Counted from the stretch's first letter, positions 8,415 through 17,743 are shown. The stretch: 64,000 nt of DNA from G965276675 sp965276675 (GCA_965276675.1 OZ255624.1:372001-436000), one strand, 5' to 3'. Made by a program: numbers and translations. The notes: generated from the sequence alone by a model not told the origin.

Positions 8415-10220
8415 TTATCTGCCACCCGGGGTGCGAACGGGCGCACTCACCGGCGAAGCCTGCGCGTCGATCTGGTACACAGAGAGGTGCTGCGCCGGGT
8501 AGGAAAAGAGCGGCTGGTAGGAGCGCTGCGCGAGCAATATCCTCAAATCCGGGGCCGCTGACTCCCGCACCACCAGGATGTGCTCCCCAGCCGGCACGCC
8601 GCCCCGATCATAATCCAGCACCTGGCCATTGCGATAGAACGATAGACCGTATTCCACATCCCGGCGCACGCGATAGACGGCGACCGGTTCCTCCGGCTTG
8701 GCCATCTGGGCCAGGATGCGCGCCAGCGGTCGCGCGGAGTAGGCGTAGTCCACCAACTGAATGGTCCGCTTCGATCCGCTCACCAGCCCTAGGCCAAGGA
8801 AGGGTCCGACGCCAAAGAGGAAAAAGAGCAGCACAATCATCGGAATCGTGGTCGCGATGCGCAGGCGCCTCACCCCGAAGCGCCCCACGATAACGATGAT
8901 TAGCATAAAACTTGCCAGCCCTGTGCTGCTGGCGGCCACCAGCGTGCGCAACGGCGGCACCCCCGACACGTGCACGATGAACCAGGGCAGCAGAAGCACC
9001 AGCGTCACTGTGATGCCGGCCAGTGCCGCATGCAGCAGCAGTAGCCAGGGGTGGATTCCCTCCTCCCGCTGGCGCAGCCGGTTGAGGTAGTCGCCGGTCA
9101 GAATGGTGAGTGGTGGAATGGAGGGCAGCACATACCCCGGCAGCTTGGAGCGTGAGAGCGAGAAGAAGATCACCGGGAACAGCGTCCACAGCACCAGAAA
9201 CTCCGGGAAGGCATCGCCCCACCGCGCGTGCCCGATGTAGCGGTCCTTCGCCCGCCTGGCTCTCCATTCATTGACCGACTGCACCATGCCGTCTGCCAGA
9301 GCACGCAGTGCTACCACCGTCCACGGCATTAGCGCCAGCAGCATGACGGCAAAGTAGAACCAGATAGGCTGATCGTGCTCATAGCGGTTGGTGGCAAAGC
9401 GCTGCAGGTTGTGTTCCAGGAAGAAGACGCGCAGGAACTGCGGGTTGCGCTTGGAGACCGCGATATACCAGGGCAGCACCATCGCGAGATACAGGAGGAT
9501 GCCGGGCACCCAGACCGTCCGCCGCAGCAGCGACCACTCCCGCCGCAGCGCGATAAAGGTGAAGATGATGGCCAGCGCAAGGAATGGTGCGACCGGTCCC
9601 TTGGCCAGTGTTGCCGCGCCGTTGAAAAAATAGAGGTCGAAGAGCCAGAATTTCTTGTCCGTCTCATACCAGGCATACCAGCCCAGCATGCCGATGCAAA
9701 ATGGAGCGGCCAGCTGCATATCCGTGGAGGCGCCCCGCGCAAAGGCGATGATGCCGGCGCAGCTGGCCGTAATGAGCGCGGCATCGAGCTGACCGCCCGG
9801 CCGGAAGCGCCGGATGTGCAGAAAGATGAGTACCACCAGCGCAAAGGCGAAGGAGCCGGAGGGCAGCCGCGCCGCCCAGTCATGCACCCCAAACTCGCGA
9901 AAAGAGAGCATGGCGCGCCAGTAGTAGAGCGCCGGTTTCTCCAGCCACGGCTTGCCGTAGAGGATTGGGGTGATGTAGTCGTGACGCCGCAGCATCTCCC
10001 GGGCTATCTGCGCATAGCGAGGCTCGTCCGCACCCACCAGTCCCAGTCCATCGCCGCCAAAGATCGGCACCAGACCGTAAAACAGAAAGAAGATGGTGAA
10101 AAAACAGAGCGTCGCGCTCTCCAACACCATGGCGAATGAGGGATGCGCGGCAGTCAACGACTGGAGCCTGCTCTCGCCGCCCTTGTCGTGAGCACGGGTT
10201 TTCGCCTGCTGCTGTTTCAA
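8415..10220 (-). CDS. GT39-family membrane glycosyltransferase (ArnT/PMT-like)
   Basis: 601 residues with about twelve hydrophobic helices. The signature GADEPRYAQIAREML at the first periplasmic loop, followed by PILYGKPWLEKPALYYW, is diagnostic of ArnT-like glycosyltransferases that use undecaprenyl-phosphate sugar donors. The C-terminal 100 residues form a soluble periplasmic domain (RRDVEYGLSFYRNGQVLDYDRGG). Likely role: transfer of a sugar to lipid A or another envelope glycan; donor and acceptor unknown. It is not in a lipid A modification operon here, its only close neighbour being the GNAT gene downstream on the same strand. Confidence 0.85.
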   Translation of the reverse strand: MKQQQAKTRAHDKGGESRLQSLTAAHPSFAMVLESATLCFFTIFFLFYGLVPIFGGDGLGLVGADEPRYAQIAREMLRRHDYITPILYGKPWLEKPALYYWRAMLSFREFGVHDWAARLPSGSFAFALVVLIFLHIRRFRPGGQLDAALITASCAGIIAFARGASTDMQLAAPFCIGMLGWYAWYETDKKFWLFDLYFFNGAATLAKGPVAPFLALAIIFTFIALRREWSLLRRTVWVPGILLYLAMVLPWYIAVSKRNPQFLRVFFLEHNLQRFATNRYEHDQPIWFYFAVMLLALMPWTVVALRALADGMVQSVNEWRARRAKDRYIGHARWGDAFPEFLVLWTLFPVIFFSLSRSKLPGYVLPSIPPLTILTGDYLNRLRQREEGIHPWLLLLHAALAGITVTLVLLLPWFIVHVSGVPPLRTLVAASSTGLASFMLIIVIVGRFGVRRLRIATTIPMIVLLFFLFGVGPFLGLGLVSGSKRTIQLVDYAYSARPLARILAQMAKPEEPVAVYRVRRDVEYGLSFYRNGQVLDYDRGGVPAGEHILVVRESAAPDLRILLAQRSYQPLFSYPAQHLSVYQIDAQASPVSAPVRTPGGR

Positions 10221-10618
10221 AGGGCTACCGGCACAAGGCTATCAGATAGGTTGCGGCGTCCAGAGGTGATGACAGTCATGCATTCCCCGCTCATCAGAGT
10301 GTTGCCGCCGTTCGACTGAAGACCCGAGTGGAACTCCCGTAACCGGCAAAGCAGACGTCGAGCATCCACGGACATCTCCAATGCGTTTCTTCACCAAGTA
10401 ACGGGTTCACTCCACCAAACGTCAAAATATTGCGCTAGGAAATTCGCTTGGCTTCTGGGAGCGTCCTGGGTGCGTTCTTGCTGAAAACGCGAGCTTGCAG
10501 TGATGTCTCCGTGGCTTCCGGCTTGACCGTCATCCGGGAGTAACTAAGCAGCTCTAGGACCGAACCGTGCGGATCACTTCCGCTATGCCGACTACCCAGC
10601 TCTGATCGCGATTTGCTG
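10221..10618. other. Intergenic region without recognised gene
   Basis: About 400 bases between the start of the glycosyltransferase gene and the stop of the AraC gene. It must contain the glycosyltransferase promoter, but no clear -35/-10 pair stands out. A 96-residue reading frame on the minus strand (10435-10725) overlaps the AraC gene out of frame and has no coding character. Confidence 0.5.
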
Positions 10619-11509
10619 CTATAAAGCCGACGCAGCACGTAGATGTTCGATGTCCTGCATGGGAGGAGCACCGAAGAATCGGCGGTACTCGCGGCTAAAC
10701 TGAGAGGCACTTTCATAACCAACACGCCGGCTCACTGTGCCCGCATCGAGAGACTCCGAGAGCAACATGCGACGAGCCTCCTGGAGCCGCAGTTGCTTTT
10801 GATACTGAAGCGGGCTCATGGAAGTGACGGCGCGAAACCAGCTATGCATGGCAGAAGGACTCATCCGCATCTCGCGAGCAAGCTCTTCCATACGGATCGG
10901 CCGGGCAACGTTGCGTCTTAGCCATGCGAGGCCGGAAGCGACACGCTGAACCTTACCGCTACCGGCGGCCATGCGGCGCAGTAAACCGCCTTGCTCGCTA
11001 AGCAGGAGCTTGTAGAAGATCTCGCGCCGGATGAGCGGTGCAATAATGGGTACCTGAGAAGGCTTCTTGAGTAATCCGGCGAGCCGAATGACTGCATTCA
11101 GCAGATCGTCATCCATCGAACCGACCGTCAAGCCGGGACGCAAGGGCGGAGCGCTCTCATGTGGCAGGTCTGTTTCGCGCATTAGAGACCCGATCTCATC
11201 GAAATCAAGCACCAGGCTCAAGCCAAGGAACGGCTTTGCGGGACTGGCCTCTTCGATCTGGCCCACCAGCGGAAGATCAAGCGAGACGAGCAGATACTTG
11301 TTCGAGTCATAGATGAAGCGTTGTTCGTTCAGCAGCGTACATTTCGCTCCTTGCGCGACCACGCAGAACACGGCTTTATGAAGCGACGTCCGCGGCACTT
11401 CGGTCGTGGAGGATCGGGTAAGAAAGAGACCCTCGATCTCCGTCCCGTGAGAACCTTCCCTTGGACACATTTCTTGAATCATTCCTGCCAGTTTTGCTGT
11501 CGTTGGCAT
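10619..11509 (-). CDS. AraC-family transcriptional regulator
   Basis: 296 residues. The N-terminal part (about 20-180) matches the AraC_N cupin-like domain of the YqhC type (LHKAVFCVVAQGAKCTLL, YLLVSLDLPLVGQI). The C-terminal 100 residues carry two helix-turn-helix motifs: PIRMEELAREMRMSPSAMHSWF and DAGTVSRRVGYESASQFSREYRRFFG. It is divergent from an SDR oxidoreductase 157 bases away, the usual arrangement for an AraC activator controlling an adjacent aldehyde/ketone reductase; the aldo/keto reductase remnant beyond the SDR fits that picture. The inducer is unknown, reactive aldehydes being one guess. Confidence 0.85.
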   Translation of the reverse strand: MPTTAKLAGMIQEMCPREGSHGTEIEGLFLTRSSTTEVPRTSLHKAVFCVVAQGAKCTLLNEQRFIYDSNKYLLVSLDLPLVGQIEEASPAKPFLGLSLVLDFDEIGSLMRETDLPHESAPPLRPGLTVGSMDDDLLNAVIRLAGLLKKPSQVPIIAPLIRREIFYKLLLSEQGGLLRRMAAGSGKVQRVASGLAWLRRNVARPIRMEELAREMRMSPSAMHSWFRAVTSMSPLQYQKQLRLQEARRMLLSESLDAGTVSRRVGYESASQFSREYRRFFGAPPMQDIEHLRAASAL

Positions 11510-11666
11510 CTTGTTCCTCGTCTTTACTCACCCATTGGACGTCGAGCTGCAACTCACGATCCAGCTATTTGTTGGAATAGGCAATTCTTCAGGCGGATCG
11601 TTCAATTCGCCGGGAAGATCACTGTCGTCTAACTTGTCAGACGGACATCATCAAGGAGCGCCACGA

Positions 11667-12407
11667 ATGGGAAAGCTGGATGGAAAGATCGCGCTGATTA
11701 CCGGCGGAAGTGAAGGCATGGGCTTCGACACAGCGAAGCGGTTCGTCAGCGAGGGGGCGTTCGTGTTTATCACGGGACGCAGGAAACCCGAGCTCGACAA
11801 AGCTGTTGAGACGCTGGGCAACAGCACGGCGGGAATCCAAGCGGATTCCGGAAAGCTGGATGACCTGGACCGGATGTACACCGAGATCAAGGAGAAGAAG
11901 GGCAAGCTCGATGTGGTGTTTGCCAATGCTGGTATTTACCAGCAGATGCCCTATGACAAGGTGAACGAGGATTTCTATGACCAGTGCGTCGATATCAATG
12001 CGAAGGGCGTATTCTTCACGATCCAGAAGGCCATCCCGCTCATGGATCAGAATGGCTCTATCATCCTGAATGGTTCATTCATTGGGAGTTCGGGCTTTCC
12101 CGGGATGGCTGTCTACGGAGCTACAAAGGCCGCTGTTCGGAGCTTTGCGCGTACCTTCACGGCTGAACTGAAGGGTGTCGGTCCCCGCGTCAACGTCATC
12201 AGCCCTGGGCCGATCCACACGGCAGGCAATGCTGCAACGCTGGGCAGCAATCAAGACGTTCTCCAGTACGTCACCGGCATGGTGCCACGTGGGCGCATTG
12301 GCGAAGGCAGCGACATCGGCCAGGCAGCCGTGTTTCTGGCATCCGATGATTCCAGCTTCGTGGCTGGAGCAGAGTTGTTCGTCGACGGCGGTATCAACGC
12401 CGTCTAG
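11667..12407 (+). CDS. SDR-family NAD(P)-dependent oxidoreductase
   Basis: 246-residue classical short-chain dehydrogenase. Cofactor motif TGGSEGMG at residues 12-19, NAG at 87-89, and the catalytic set N111, S137, Y150, K154 (GSF...YGATK). Arg38-Arg39 after the second strand (TGRR) suggests NADP(H). The C-terminus SFVAGAELFVDGG is typical. I start at MGKLDGKI, which has AAGGAG 10 bases upstream; the frame is open further upstream but that stretch is the promoter region shared with the divergent AraC gene. Probably controlled by that regulator. Substrate unknown. Confidence 0.88.
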   Translation: MGKLDGKIALITGGSEGMGFDTAKRFVSEGAFVFITGRRKPELDKAVETLGNSTAGIQADSGKLDDLDRMYTEIKEKKGKLDVVFANAGIYQQMPYDKVNEDFYDQCVDINAKGVFFTIQKAIPLMDQNGSIILNGSFIGSSGFPGMAVYGATKAAVRSFARTFTAELKGVGPRVNVISPGPIHTAGNAATLGSNQDVLQYVTGMVPRGRIGEGSDIGQAAVFLASDDSSFVAGAELFVDGGINAV

Positions 12408-12476
12408 TTGGTTGACTTACGCTTTCAGAGTTGGCGGAGGAAAATTTGTCCTGTCCAATCCGGTGTATTCGAGGGA

Positions 12477-12897
12477 ATGGTGCAGGGAGCGGGCTTTCTG
12501 ACCGGAAAGTACAGCCGTCATGCTGACGGAACCGTGTCGGCGGGAGGGGGGAAGGCTCGATTCCAACAATCAGCCCTTCCGTATGTTCACAGAACGGAAC
12601 TGGAAAATTCTTGACGAACTGCGGGCGGTAAGTGCTGAATTGAGCAAGCCCCTTTCGCAGGTTGCGCTTGCCTTGGTTTCATCCCGCCCTGGCGTCACTA
12701 CACCGATCTTTGGAGCCTCCACGATGGAGCAACTGCAGAGCAACCTCGCCTCTGTTGAAGTCGAGATCAGTCCCTCCCAACTCGAACGATTGCAACTGGT
12801 AAGTTCATTCGAGCCTGGAGATTTCTATGGACTCTTCCAGGATCAGGTCAACAGAAGTATCTTCGGTGGGGCCAAAGTCACAGGTTGGCCGAAGTAG
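12477..12897 (+). pseudogene. Aldo/keto reductase remnant (5' deleted, frameshifted)
   Basis: Only the last third of an aldo/keto reductase survives. In one frame there is GAGFLTGKYSRHADGT, which matches the family's GGFLTGKYSR segment; the sequence then continues in a second frame from about 12555 with NWKILDELRAVSAELSKPLSQVALALV and TPIFGASTMEQLQSNL, the cofactor-binding end of the barrel. The switch falls at a run of six G (about 12547-12552). The N-terminal 200 or so residues are absent because the SDR gene ends only 70 bases upstream. The shift could be a sequencing error, but the missing 5' half cannot. Confidence 0.7.
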
Positions 12898-13299
12898 CAG
12901 AGACTAGATGGTCGTAGAACACTAGCCGTAGCGCTGGATCATCAATCATCTCCATCTTGACTCGACGGTCAGATCAGTGCTCATAAACGCCCTTTTCGTC
13001 ACTTGACTTCCGGGTGGTCGGCCACCCGGAAACAATGCTTGGGTGGTCGAACTCTGTCCCACTGACGTTCGGTGCAGTGACTCCTGATGGCTCTCGCGCA
13101 TCGCAGCTCTCCGCACGTCACACTAGTGTCAAAACGGACCTGGCGCGCAAACCCGTAACTTGCGTCGCGCCGGATTCAGCCCATACTCGAAAGGGAAACT
13201 GATACAGTTTTCCAAACGCCCTTTCCCCAGGAGGCGTAGCGAACAAAAGAGACCAGTGAACGCCACTGTTCGGCGCTCGCGTGAAAAGTCCGAGACTTG
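12898..13299. other. Intergenic region with a strong hairpin
   Basis: About 400 bases without a credible gene. At 13008-13031 it holds a perfect 10-base stem (TTCCGGGTGG, loop TCGG, CCACCCGGAA). No T-run follows, so it is not a classical terminator; it may stabilise or fold an RNA. The rest probably contains the promoter of the GGDEF gene, but no convincing boxes were found. Confidence 0.5.
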
Positions 13300-14451
13300 A
13301 TGGAACTGCATACACTGCTGTTTTTGAATTCCGCTCTGCTCTGTTTCTCTACCGTCGGGCTGACGATCGTCTACCTCGCCAGTCCGGGGCTTCGTAGCCT
13401 CCGCTGGCTCGCGCTCGCTTACGGGTGTGGAACACTTTCGACGCTGCTGCTCGCCATCTCTCCACCCTCCGTTCCTCCCGCGTCGCGCATCCTGCTCGTC
13501 AACACGGTTCTGCTTGGCTCCTACGTTCTGCTGCATCGCGCAATCCTGGACTTCATCGGTGGCATACGCCAGCTTCCCCGTTTCGGCATCGCCATCTTGC
13601 TCGTTCAGCTCGCGGTGGACGGCTTTTTTGTGGCCTCGCCTCATGTCGCGCTCATCCGAATTTTCATCTTCAGTGTGCTGCTGGCCGCTCAACTCGGCTT
13701 GAGCTCGGCCACGCTGCTGCGGCGCATGCAGCCGGGCATGCACGTTGCCACCTCGCTGCTGGCGTTTATCCTGCTGGCCTTTGGCGCATTTAACGTCGCA
13801 CGTGCTGCGTGGTGCGTCGCCGCATGGTTTCACCCGGCAACAGTCTCTATTCCCCGGCTGCAGGTTGCCGGACTGCTGGTGATGATCCTCTCCGCCATCG
13901 GCATCCTCTTCGGCTTTGTCTGGATGAGCTCGGAAAGGCTGCGGCTGGAGCTTGACCTCATGGCGCGCACAGACTCACTCACCGGCGTTTTGAACCGCCG
14001 CGCCTTCGAATCGGAGTTCGCGCGTGAAGTCGCGCGCAGCCTGCGCAGCGGCTCACCCCTCTCCGTGCTGCTCATGGATGTGGACCACTTCAAGTTCATC
14101 AATGATCTTCACGGACACATGGCCGGTGACGCTGTTCTTTGCGAGCTTGCCGCGATTCTTCAACGAGACCTGCGCCGTGCGGACCTGGTCGCGCGGCTCG
14201 GCGGGGAAGAGTTTGCCGCACTGCTGCCCGATACGGACGACGCCAAAGCAACCCACATCGCCGAGCGATTGCGCGCCGAGATTGAAACGCAGCAGATTCC
14301 GGTCGGCACGTCCACGCTGACCGTGACCGCCAGCTTTGGCGTCACTGCCTGGGAAGGACACCCAGACGCCTGGGAGGCCCTGCTGCACCGCGTCGACAGC
14401 GCCATGTACCAGGCCAAGCAAGCCGGCCGCAACCGCGTGCAAACGGCCTAA
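13300..14451 (+). CDS. Membrane-bound GGDEF diguanylate cyclase
   Basis: 383 residues. Seven hydrophobic segments occupy residues 1-210 (an integral-membrane sensory region without a recognised name), followed by a GGDEF domain: LMDVDHFKFINDLHGHMAGD and the active-site loop RLGGEEFAALLPD. The G-G-E-E-F signature and the intact Mg-binding Asp indicate an active cyclase making c-di-GMP from two GTP. An RxxD inhibitory site is not obvious upstream of the loop (RRADLVARL gives R-x-x-D close to it, so product inhibition remains possible). A TTG precedes the ATG chosen here. Single gene, convergent with the acyl-CoA dehydrogenase gene. Confidence 0.87.
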   Translation: MELHTLLFLNSALLCFSTVGLTIVYLASPGLRSLRWLALAYGCGTLSTLLLAISPPSVPPASRILLVNTVLLGSYVLLHRAILDFIGGIRQLPRFGIAILLVQLAVDGFFVASPHVALIRIFIFSVLLAAQLGLSSATLLRRMQPGMHVATSLLAFILLAFGAFNVARAAWCVAAWFHPATVSIPRLQVAGLLVMILSAIGILFGFVWMSSERLRLELDLMARTDSLTGVLNRRAFESEFAREVARSLRSGSPLSVLLMDVDHFKFINDLHGHMAGDAVLCELAAILQRDLRRADLVARLGGEEFAALLPDTDDAKATHIAERLRAEIETQQIPVGTSTLTVTASFGVTAWEGHPDAWEALLHRVDSAMYQAKQAGRNRVQTA

Positions 14452-14462
14452 TCTTGTCGACC

Positions 14463-15644
14463 CTACTTGAGCGAGCTCAGCACCAGTTTGCCAATCGTCT
14501 GCAGCTGCATGTTCGACGTACCCTCGTAGATCTTGCCGATCTTGGCATCGCGATAGAACTTCTCAACCGGGTAGTCTTTGACGAATCCGTAACCGCCATA
14601 GATATCAATCGCCTTGCTCGCGACCCGTTCCGCCACCTGCGAGGAAAAGTACTTCGCCATCGCCGCATCCTTCACGAAGTCCAGCTTTGCGTCTTTCAGA
14701 CGAGCACTGTTATAGACCATGAGCCGCGTGGCCTCGATCTCCGTCGCCATCTCCGCCAGCTGAAAGAGCACGCCCTGGAACTCCGCGATCGGCTTCCCGA
14801 ACTGCTTGCGCTCCTGCGCATAGCGGGCCGCGTAGTTCCACGCGCCCTGCGCCAGTCCCAGCATCTGCGCCCCGATGCCGATCCGGCCTTCGTTCAACGT
14901 CTCAATCGCAATTTTGTAGCCCTTGCCTGGCTCTCCCAGCACGTTTTCGGCTGGCACGCGGCAGTCGTCCAGAATCAGCTCGCAGGTCGAAGAGGCGCGG
15001 ATGCCGAGCTTGTCTTCCTTTTTGCCAACCGAGAAGCCCGGGAAGTGCTTTTCAACCAGAAATGCCGTGATTCCCTTATAGCCGGCGCTGCGATCCAGCG
15101 TAGCAAAGACGATGAACAGCCCAGCCTCTTTCGCGTTCGTGATCCACAGCTTCTGGCCATTCAAAATATAGTGATCGCCGCGCTTCTCCGCGCGCGTGTC
15201 GAGGGCAAACGCATCGGAACCCGACCCCGCCTCACTCAACGCATAAGCTCCCACCATGCTGGTCGCCAGCTTGGGCAGATACTGCTTCTTTTGCGCCTCC
15301 GTCGCCCACCGCACCAGTGCATTCACGCACAAGGTATTCTGCACGTCGACCAGAACGCCAACTGAAGGATCGACCGCCGAGATCTCCTCCACCGCAAGGA
15401 TCGCCTCAAAGAATGTACCCCCGGAGCCGCCATACTCCACCGGAATCTCAATCCCCATCAGCCCCAGATTGAACAGGTGCGGCAGCAGGTCCGGCTGGAA
15501 GTGCTGTTCTTCGTCCATCTTGTGCACGATCGGCCCAATGTTTTCGCGTGCGAACTGCCGCACTGTATCGCGGAAGAGCTCTTCGTCTTCGGAGAGTTGG
15601 CTGAGCGGGGAAGGCGTGGGGATGTCCAGAAGCGCATCAGGCAT
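14463..15644 (-). CDS. Acyl-CoA dehydrogenase
   Basis: 393 residues with the three-domain ACAD fold. FAD-binding motifs are AYALSEAGSGSDAFAL and LWITNAKEAGLF; the C-terminal helical domain has QYAQERKQFGKPIAEFQG-like sequence (YAQERKQFGKPI), IDIYGGYGFVKDYPVEKFYRDAKI and the catalytic base in IYEGTSNMQ (the Glu of short- and branched-chain ACADs). It oxidises an acyl-CoA to the trans-2-enoyl-CoA and passes electrons to ETF. Sequence resembles short/branched-chain enzymes, but chain length cannot be fixed. Single gene; upstream 530 bases are non-coding. Confidence 0.9.
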   Translation of the reverse strand: MPDALLDIPTPSPLSQLSEDEELFRDTVRQFARENIGPIVHKMDEEQHFQPDLLPHLFNLGLMGIEIPVEYGGSGGTFFEAILAVEEISAVDPSVGVLVDVQNTLCVNALVRWATEAQKKQYLPKLATSMVGAYALSEAGSGSDAFALDTRAEKRGDHYILNGQKLWITNAKEAGLFIVFATLDRSAGYKGITAFLVEKHFPGFSVGKKEDKLGIRASSTCELILDDCRVPAENVLGEPGKGYKIAIETLNEGRIGIGAQMLGLAQGAWNYAARYAQERKQFGKPIAEFQGVLFQLAEMATEIEATRLMVYNSARLKDAKLDFVKDAAMAKYFSSQVAERVASKAIDIYGGYGFVKDYPVEKFYRDAKIGKIYEGTSNMQLQTIGKLVLSSLK

Positions 15645-16174
15645 AGCAGGGTACCTCCTGGCCGGGCGGCCAGCGAAACTTCGATTGACGAACCGACGAG
15701 TGTAGCAGGGGACAGCGCCCTCCGGCGACCTCGACGCAATAGTTGCGGTACCTTGTTTCGTTCCGGGAACTTGGAGCGTATCGAGCCGGCTAGGGTTTCA
15801 TCTGCATCGACTGCATGTGCATCGGCCCCATCTGTTGCAGGGGCACAGAATCGTCCGTTGCACCGGGAGCAGGAGAGATGCCGATGATTGGGGACGGGGA
15901 GCATGCGCGAGAAACAAAGATAGTACGGCAACGCAGCTACCAGTTCTGATCTCTCTCATGTGTGCCCTTGATTTCTCTGAAACCTAAACACGGTTAGTTA
16001 AGGTGATGTCTGTGGGCTCGCTCCACCGTGATGGCATCCGTTTCGTCGTCTACTCTAACGACCATCCGCCGCGGCCAAGAGCTCAGCCAAAGCTCAGGCT
16101 ACGGTCCAATGGAAAGCTGGGCGGCCGTCCCCGAAAAGCTGCTGCTGGTTAATTCGTTCAGGAAGGATCGACCT
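15645..16174. other. Intergenic region, no gene recognised
   Basis: About 530 bases between the divergent acyl-CoA dehydrogenase and VOC genes. Reading frames on either strand are short and lack ribosome sites or family-like sequence. It presumably holds both promoters; none is clear enough to mark. Confidence 0.5.
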
Positions 16175-16555
16175 ATGCTCTCATCCAGCACTCCCATTGC
16201 GTTCGTTCCGGCAAAGGACGCCGCGCGCGCCCGCGCCTTCTATGAAGGGCTGCTCGGTCTGCAGTTTCTCAGCGACGACCAGTTCGCGATGGTTTTTCAG
16301 GCTAATCAGATCACGGTCCGGATCGTACGCATGGGCGACTTCACTCCCGCGCCGTACACCATCCTGGGCTGGGAGGTCTCAGGCATCGACGAGATGGTCG
16401 CGCAACTGACCGCACGCGGCGTGGCCTTCCAGAAATATCCCTGGCTGGAACAGGACGCTGCTGGGATCTGGACCGCGCCAGACAGCACCCGCGTCGCATG
16501 GTTTGCCGACCCGGATGGCAACATTCTCTCGCTCTCGGAGCACCGAAAGGCCTGA
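16175..16555 (+). CDS. VOC-family (glyoxalase-like) protein
   Basis: 126-residue vicinal-oxygen-chelate protein with two beta-alpha-beta-beta-beta modules: AFVPAKDAARARAFYEGLLGL starts the first, and VAWFADPDGNILSLSEH ends the second with the conserved metal-ligand-like Glu/His region. Members bind or convert small molecules (lactoylglutathione, antibiotics, aromatics); the substrate here is unknown. I start at MLSSSTPI, which has AAGGA 7 bases upstream; an upstream in-frame extension has no such site. Confidence 0.75.
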   Translation: MLSSSTPIAFVPAKDAARARAFYEGLLGLQFLSDDQFAMVFQANQITVRIVRMGDFTPAPYTILGWEVSGIDEMVAQLTARGVAFQKYPWLEQDAAGIWTAPDSTRVAWFADPDGNILSLSEHRKA

Positions 16556-16566
16556 TCCGAAACAGC

Positions 16567-17595
16567 CTACCGCCGCAACGCCGGGCCGCGAGGCCGGAAC
16601 TCCATCCGCCGCGCAACCCCGGATGGCGAGCGATGCACGATCGACAGCTTCTCCCGCGCGATGATCTTCCTTGCTTGACCGCGCGCATGGTTGGCCCACG
16701 GCCCGGATGGATCCAGCTTCAGGTAGGTCGTCCAGTGGCGCAGTGCGCGCCGCCGCTCGCCCGTCCGCTCATACGCGAGCGCCAGGTTGTAGTGCGCGTC
16801 GGCGTACTTCGGCAACAGCTGGACGGCCTTGCGATAGGCCTCGATCGCCTCTGGCAGCCGTTGCAGCTCGTCCAGCACATTGCCCAGATCGAAGAAGGCC
16901 AGTGCATAGCTCTCATCGGCCACCGTGGCGCGGCGATAGAGCTCCTCCGCCCGCAGGAAAAGCCGCTGGTTGTAGCAGATGGTGCCCAGGTTGATGGCGG
17001 CGGGCGCATGGTCCGGCTCGAGCGACAGCAACATCTCATAGTGGGCCGCCGCCTCGTCCAGCTTGCCGCCCTCTTCTAGATGGACGGCTTCCAGAAAGAG
17101 CGATGCGACCCGTGCCTGGTGCGCCGCGTAGCTGGCCTGGCGGTTCGCCTGCGTGCTGCCAACCGCGGTCAACTTGCCGGACGTGGCCGAGTCGAAATCG
17201 AAGACGAACTGCCGCGCGATCGGCTCCATCACGGCGCCGGAGTGGCGAAAGACCATGCGTGATCCGTTGCGCGCCGTTCCCGCCTCCAGCAGCGGATTGC
17301 TCATGCCGGAGACCGAGCGCATGGCGTGTACGGATGCGCGAATGCTGGCAACGGAGAGGCGGGTGGCGCGCAGATCGCGCAGTTTGCGAAGGGGAAGTAG
17401 CTCCTGGAAGCCGTAGCTCTCGGCCGCGGCTACAAGCCCCGCCCGCTCCCACGCCATCAACTGCTTGGCATGGATGCCCAGGATGCGAAGAACGTCGGGA
17501 CGGCTATATCTAGTCACAGCAGTTCGCTCGTCGTCGGAAACGTTGCCCGGCTCGTACTCTGACAAGAGTATGCGCAAGCCGGTGCGGGAGAGCAA
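16567..17595 (-). CDS. MerR-like HTH and TPR-repeat regulator
   Basis: 342 residues. An N-terminal winged-helix domain of MerR type (RYSRPDVLRILGIHAKQLMAWERAGLV, then LLPLRKLRDLRATRLSVASI, about residues 28-95) is followed by a linker and at least three tetratricopeptide repeats (LDEAAAHYEMLLSLEPDHAPAAINLG, RAEELYRRATVADESYALAFFDLG, LPEAIEAYRKAVQLLPKYADAHYNLA). TPRs usually bind another protein, so DNA binding may be set by protein contact and not a small ligand. The target is not apparent; it lies alone next to the tRNA-bounded segment. Confidence 0.8.
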   Translation of the reverse strand: MLSRTGLRILLSEYEPGNVSDDERTAVTRYSRPDVLRILGIHAKQLMAWERAGLVAAAESYGFQELLPLRKLRDLRATRLSVASIRASVHAMRSVSGMSNPLLEAGTARNGSRMVFRHSGAVMEPIARQFVFDFDSATSGKLTAVGSTQANRQASYAAHQARVASLFLEAVHLEEGGKLDEAAAHYEMLLSLEPDHAPAAINLGTICYNQRLFLRAEELYRRATVADESYALAFFDLGNVLDELQRLPEAIEAYRKAVQLLPKYADAHYNLALAYERTGERRRALRHWTTYLKLDPSGPWANHARGQARKIIAREKLSIVHRSPSGVARRMEFRPRGPALRR

Positions 17596-17683
17596 GTTAC
17601 AAACGGGAGAAAAAGTAGGAAAACCGGGTACAAAACCCGAAATGGATGGAAAGAGTTAACGATGAGGCGGAGCCGAAGAGCAT

Positions 17684-17743
17684 CTGGAGCCGGCGATCGG
17701 AATTGAACCGGTGTCCTACTGATATTACGAATCAGTTGCTCTA
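17684..17743 (-). repeat. Damaged copy of the 3' part of tRNA-Thr (putative att site)
   Basis: These 60 bases repeat, in the same orientation, the 3' three quarters of tRNA-Thr(CGU) at 19182-19239: T arm, variable region, anticodon arm and the start of the D arm. Differences are three substitutions and an inserted TA in the anticodon arm. The 5' acceptor strand and the rest of the D arm are absent, so it cannot be a working tRNA. A direct repeat of a tRNA 3' end is what integrase-mediated insertion leaves at the distal edge of an island. Confidence 0.75.

Noticed and set aside
10435..10725. A 96-residue frame on the minus strand below the AraC gene
   Set aside because: Overlaps the AraC gene out of frame, no ribosome site or hydrophobic or family pattern.
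17684..17743. A second tRNA-Thr gene
   Set aside because: The 5' acceptor strand and most of the D arm are missing and two bases are inserted in the anticodon arm; it cannot fold as a tRNA.
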